DNA of 64,000 nucleotides. Source: Nocardioides aromaticivorans. GTDB taxonomy: Bacteria; Actinomycetota; Actinomycetes; Propionibacteriales; Nocardioidaceae. The stretch is from assembly GCF_013408525.1 (NCBI RefSeq), contig NZ_JACBZM010000001.1, positions 4,971,001 through 5,035,000 of the forward strand, read 5' to 3'. Positions 61,076 to 64,000 of this stretch are shown here, piece after piece (position 1 is the stretch's first letter; every line of letters starts with the position of its first letter). Below the pieces are notes generated by a model that searched no databases, was not told the origin of the DNA, and saw only the letters and a list, made by a program, of their open reading frames with translations. The translations under genes were made by a program, and so were the position numbers.

Positions 61076-63703
61076 TCACGCCTCCCCCTGGATGGTCATG
61101 ATCACGGCGTCGAGCTCGTCGGGCTTGACCAGGACGTCGCGTGCCTTGGATCCCTCGCTGGGTCCGACGACGCCCCGGCTCTCGAGGATGTCCATGAGGC
61201 GGCCGGCCTTCGCGAAGCCGACCCGGAGCTTGCGCTGCAGCATCGAGGTCGAGCCGAACTGGGTGGAGACCACGAGCTCGATCGCCTGGACGACCAGGTC
61301 CATGTCGTCGCCGATGTCGTCGTCGAGGACCTTGCTCGACGCCGCCGGGGCGGTGACGTCCTCGCGGTAGCTCGGCTCGAGCTGGGTCTTGCAGTGCTTG
61401 ACGACCTGCTGGATCTCCGGCTCGGAGACCCACGATCCCTGGACTCTTATGGGCTTCGACGCACCCATCGGCAGGAACAGCCCGTCACCCTGGCCGACCA
61501 GTTTCTCGGCGCCCGGCGTGTCGAGGATGACCCGGCTGTCGGCGAGGCTGGACGTCGCGAACGCCAGCCGGGACGGCACGTTGGCCTTGATCAGGCCGGT
61601 GACGACGTCGACCGACGGGCGCTGCGTGGCGAGCACCAGGTGGATGCCGGCCGCGCGGGCGAGCTGGGTGATCCGGACGATCGAGCCCTCGACGTCGCGC
61701 GGGGCGACCATCATGAGGTCGGCGAGCTCGTCGACGATCACCAGCAGGTAGGGGTACGGCGTCAGGGTGCGCTCGCTGCCCGGCGGGACCTCGACCTTGC
61801 CCTCGCGGACGGCCTTGTTGAAGTCGTTGATGTGCCGGAAGCCGAAGTTCGCCAGGTCGTCGTACCGCATGTCCATCTCGCGGCACACCCACTCGAGGGC
61901 CTCGGCGGCCTTCTTCGGGTTGGTGATGATCGGCGTGATCAGGTGCGGGACGCCCTCGTAGGCGTTCAGCTCGACCCGCTTCGGGTCGACCATGATCATC
62001 CGGACCTCGTCGGGCGTCGAGCGCATCAGCACCGAGGTGATCATCGAGTTGATGAAGCTGGACTTTCCGGAGCCGGTGGCACCGGCGACCAGCAGGTGCG
62101 GCATCTTGGCGAGGTTCGCGACGACGAAGCCGCCCTCGACGTCCTTGCCGAGGCCCGCGACCAGCGGGTGGTGGTCGTTGCGCGCGACGTTGGAGCGGAG
62201 CACGTCGCCGAGGGAGACGATCTCCTTGTCGGTGTTGGGGATCTCGACGCCGACCGCGGACTTGCCGGGGATCGGGCTGAGGATGCGGACGTCCTCAGAG
62301 CCCACCGCGTAGGAGATGTTGCGCTGGACGCCGAGGATCTTCTCGACCTTGACGCCCGTGCCGAGCTCGATCTCGTAGCGGGTGACCGTCGGGCCACGGG
62401 TGTAGCCGGTGACCTGGGCGTCGATGTTGAACTCGTCGATGACCGTCTGCAGCCGGTCGACGACGTCGTCACTGGCCTTCGAGCGGGCACGGTGGGGGTC
62501 GCCGGCCTTGAGGGCGGCGGCGTCGGGCAGCGTGTAGACGATGTCGCCGGACAGGGCGAGCTGCTCCACCCGCTGCGGCAGGTCGGCGTGCGGCGGCGGC
62601 TCGAGCTCGCCGGTCTCGTCGGCCGGGGCGGGCGCGGTCCGGGCCGCGGCGCGGCGCTCGAGGGCGCTCATGCCGGCGTCGCTGAGGCCCGGCGTGGTCG
62701 GCTCGTCGTCGACGAGCGGGATGTCGATCGGCTCGAGGAGCTCCATCGACTCCTCGACGGACGGGTCGGGCTCCGCCTTCTTGCGGCGGCGCTTCTTCGG
62801 CTCGGTCAGGACCGGGCTGTCGTAGGCCGGGTCGCCCTCGCGCTCGAAGGCGTCGTCGAAGCGGTAGGCCTGCGTCTCGTCGCCGTCGGCGGCGTGGTGG
62901 CGTCCGAGCAGCAGGTCGCCGAGCTCGCGCAGCCGGTCCGGGACGCGGTACAGCGGCGTCGCGGTGATCACCAGGACGCCGAAGAAGGCCAGCAGGGCCA
63001 GCAGGCCGATGACCAGCGCCGGCGAGCGGAGCAGGTCGAGCAGGAGGGCCGAGACGACGTACCCGACGGCGCCGCCGCCGTCGCGCAGGGCGGTGGTGTC
63101 GCCCTGGGCCGGCTCGGGCGTGCCATTGGCGATGTGGACGATGCCGAGCAGGCCGAAGGAGAAGGCGGACCAGCCGATGATCTGGCGGCCCGCGGGGCCG
63201 TTGCCGACCGGGTCCCGCATCACGCGGTAGCCGGCGAGCAGCACCAGCAGCGGGACGAACCAGCCGATCTTGCCGACCGTGCCGGACACCGCCGCCCGGG
63301 TGAAGTCCATGACCCCGCCGGGGACCTCGAACCACACCGCGGTGGCGATGACCAGGGCGACCCCGCACAGCAGCAGGCCGAAGCCGTCGCGGCGCTGCTC
63401 GGGCTCGATGTCACGGGCGCCGTGCCCGATGCCGCGGGCGACCGCACCGATCGTGTGGGCGAAGGCCAGCCACAGGGCGACCACGCCCCGCCCGAGTGCG
63501 GTGAAGGCACGCAGCACCGGCCCGGGGCCGCTGCGGACGGCGCGCGGAGCCGGCCGCCGGGCCGAGTTCGACTTCTTGGCCGGAGGCTTCTTCTTGGTGG
63601 TCGTACTACGGGATCGCGAGCTGGTCGTCTTCTTCGCGCCCGAGCGTGAGGAAGGGGTGGTCCTGCTGCGCGACGCCGTCGGGGAAGACGTACGGGTCGC
63701 CAT
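61076..63703 (-). CDS. ftsK: FtsK/SpoIIIE DNA translocase
   Basis: 875 residues from the ATG at 63703 (GTG 63709 possible). A basic Ser/Thr/Lys-rich N-terminus, about four membrane helices (residues 70-260), an acidic linker (to about 390), and the FtsK motor with Walker A GATGSGKSS (Lys547) and LVIVDELADLMM. The C-terminal gamma winged helix (QFGSTSMLQRKLRVGFAKAGRLMD) reads KOPS. It pumps chromosome ends through the division septum. Its stop abuts the RodZ-like gene, and the RNase J gene lies upstream. Confidence 0.96.
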   Translation of the reverse strand: MATRTSSPTASRSRTTPSSRSGAKKTTSSRSRSTTTKKKPPAKKSNSARRPAPRAVRSGPGPVLRAFTALGRGVVALWLAFAHTIGAVARGIGHGARDIEPEQRRDGFGLLLCGVALVIATAVWFEVPGGVMDFTRAAVSGTVGKIGWFVPLLVLLAGYRVMRDPVGNGPAGRQIIGWSAFSFGLLGIVHIANGTPEPAQGDTTALRDGGGAVGYVVSALLLDLLRSPALVIGLLALLAFFGVLVITATPLYRVPDRLRELGDLLLGRHHAADGDETQAYRFDDAFEREGDPAYDSPVLTEPKKRRRKKAEPDPSVEESMELLEPIDIPLVDDEPTTPGLSDAGMSALERRAAARTAPAPADETGELEPPPHADLPQRVEQLALSGDIVYTLPDAAALKAGDPHRARSKASDDVVDRLQTVIDEFNIDAQVTGYTRGPTVTRYEIELGTGVKVEKILGVQRNISYAVGSEDVRILSPIPGKSAVGVEIPNTDKEIVSLGDVLRSNVARNDHHPLVAGLGKDVEGGFVVANLAKMPHLLVAGATGSGKSSFINSMITSVLMRSTPDEVRMIMVDPKRVELNAYEGVPHLITPIITNPKKAAEALEWVCREMDMRYDDLANFGFRHINDFNKAVREGKVEVPPGSERTLTPYPYLLVIVDELADLMMVAPRDVEGSIVRITQLARAAGIHLVLATQRPSVDVVTGLIKANVPSRLAFATSSLADSRVILDTPGAEKLVGQGDGLFLPMGASKPIRVQGSWVSEPEIQQVVKHCKTQLEPSYREDVTAPAASSKVLDDDIGDDMDLVVQAIELVVSTQFGSTSMLQRKLRVGFAKAGRLMDILESRGVVGPSEGSKARDVLVKPDELDAVIMTIQGEA

Positions 63704-63762
63704 GCTCACAACCTACCCACAAGTCCCATGAGTCACAGGGACAACACGCGCGGGGGTTTCGG

Positions 63763-63776
63763 GGCTGCATGCAGCC
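63763..63776. terminator. Palindrome after the RNase J stop
   Basis: GGCTGCATGCAGCC is a perfect 14-base palindrome 4 bases downstream of the RNase J stop. It may be a weak terminator or processing site; no U-tract. Confidence 0.3.
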
Positions 63777-63779
63777 GGC

Positions 63780-64000
63780 TCAGGCCTCCACGACCACCGG
63801 GATGATCATCGGCCGCCGCTTGTGGGTGTTGCTCACCCAACGGCCGATCGTGCGGCGCACCACCTGCTGGAGCTGGTAGGTGTCGGTGCTGCCCTCGTCC
63901 AGCGCGCGGTTGACGGCGTCGACGATCGGCTGCTTGATGCCCTCGAAGTCCGAGTCCGCCCATGCGTGGCCGCGGGCGTGGATCTCGGGGCCGGCGGAGA
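63780..64000 (-). CDS. rnj: Ribonuclease J, C-terminal fragment (cut by window edge)
   Basis: The last 73 codons only. The visible end reads HARGHAWADSDFEG, DAVNRALDEGSTDTYQLQQ, VVRRTIGRWVSNTHKRRPMI and IPVVVEA, the C-terminal domain of RNase J. The enzyme is a beta-CASP exo/endoribonuclease, and the catalytic part lies to the right of the window. Adjacent ftsK is the standard actinobacterial neighbour. Confidence 0.85.
   Translation of the reverse strand, partial: SAGPEIHARGHAWADSDFEGIKQPIVDAVNRALDEGSTDTYQLQQVVRRTIGRWVSNTHKRRPMIIPVVVEA

Overview
The window is a 64 kb chromosomal stretch of a very high-GC Gram-positive bacterium. Gene content points to an actinobacterium, most likely Nocardioides or a close relative in Nocardioidaceae. 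The evidence is the order ftsK - rodZ-like - rimO - pgsA - cinA - clgR, recA-recX with a DUF3046 gene nearby, the NirA-type sulfite reductase with APS reductase, mycothiol-type DinB proteins, Lhr helicase, an NrtR-controlled NAD salvage operon, many GTG starts and many 4-base ATGA/GTGA gene overlaps. I see no rRNA, tRNA, insertion sequence, prophage or CRISPR array. Everything reads as core or lightly accessory chromosome.

Layout. 1-4.3 kb (+): the end of an exopolysaccharide cluster (PssD/PssE-type glycosyltransferase halves, a WbaP-type initiating phosphoglycosyltransferase, a secreted beta-propeller protein). 4.3-7.6 kb (-): small proteins, one behind a good LexA/SOS box, then a K+ channel with an RCK domain and a YihY/BrkB membrane protein. 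7.7-12.7 kb: an APH-fold kinase, a DctA-type dicarboxylate symporter and a divergent CitA/CitB-type two-component pair. 12.7-18 kb: a long-form glyA and, divergently, an assimilatory sulfate/sulfite reduction operon (nirA - zinc-ribbon protein - cysH - sirohydrochlorin chelatase), preceded by a leader-peptide ORF and an attenuator-like hairpin. 18-25 kb (-): DUF3037 / HipA-like kinase / PPK2 operon, phosphoribosyltransferase, recX, recA with an SOS box, MFS transporter, DUF3046, DinB.

25-34.5 kb: DUF389 and DM13 membrane proteins, then a histidine-utilisation operon (hutH-hutU-M20 amidohydrolase-hutF-hutI, minus strand) divergent from an IclR regulator with a palindrome between them. 34.5-38.7 kb: a solitary N6-adenine DNA methyltransferase and, divergent, an NAD salvage operon in which pncB and pncA are one open frame, followed by nrtR, with an NrtR-like palindrome upstream. 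38.7-42 kb: an ArsR-SRPBCC-TIGR03086 operon with two identical operator half-site pairs around a near-consensus promoter, then TfoX and MFS genes. 42-44.2 kb (-): SigE-family sigma factor, membrane-anchored propeller-like protein, class F sortase. 44.2-50.5 kb (+): lhr, a Nei-type glycosylase, htpX.

50.5-64 kb (-): the conserved clgR-cinA-[giant secreted nuclease/5'-nucleotidase]-pgsA-rimO-rodZ-like-ftsK-RNase J block. The 1,793-residue secreted enzyme sits between cinA and pgsA, which are normally close neighbours. Most genes are ordinary housekeeping. The points most worth a second look are regulatory: an SOS box on a 69-residue gene of unknown function, a candidate cysteine-sensing leader upstream of nirA, overlapping mutually exclusive hairpins at 18.05 kb, and the doubled ArsR operator. 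Protein-level oddities are the pncB-pncA fusion, the Cys-Ser-Gly MIO site in HutH, the HipA-like/DUF3037/PPK2 operon and the unusual RodZ-like architecture.
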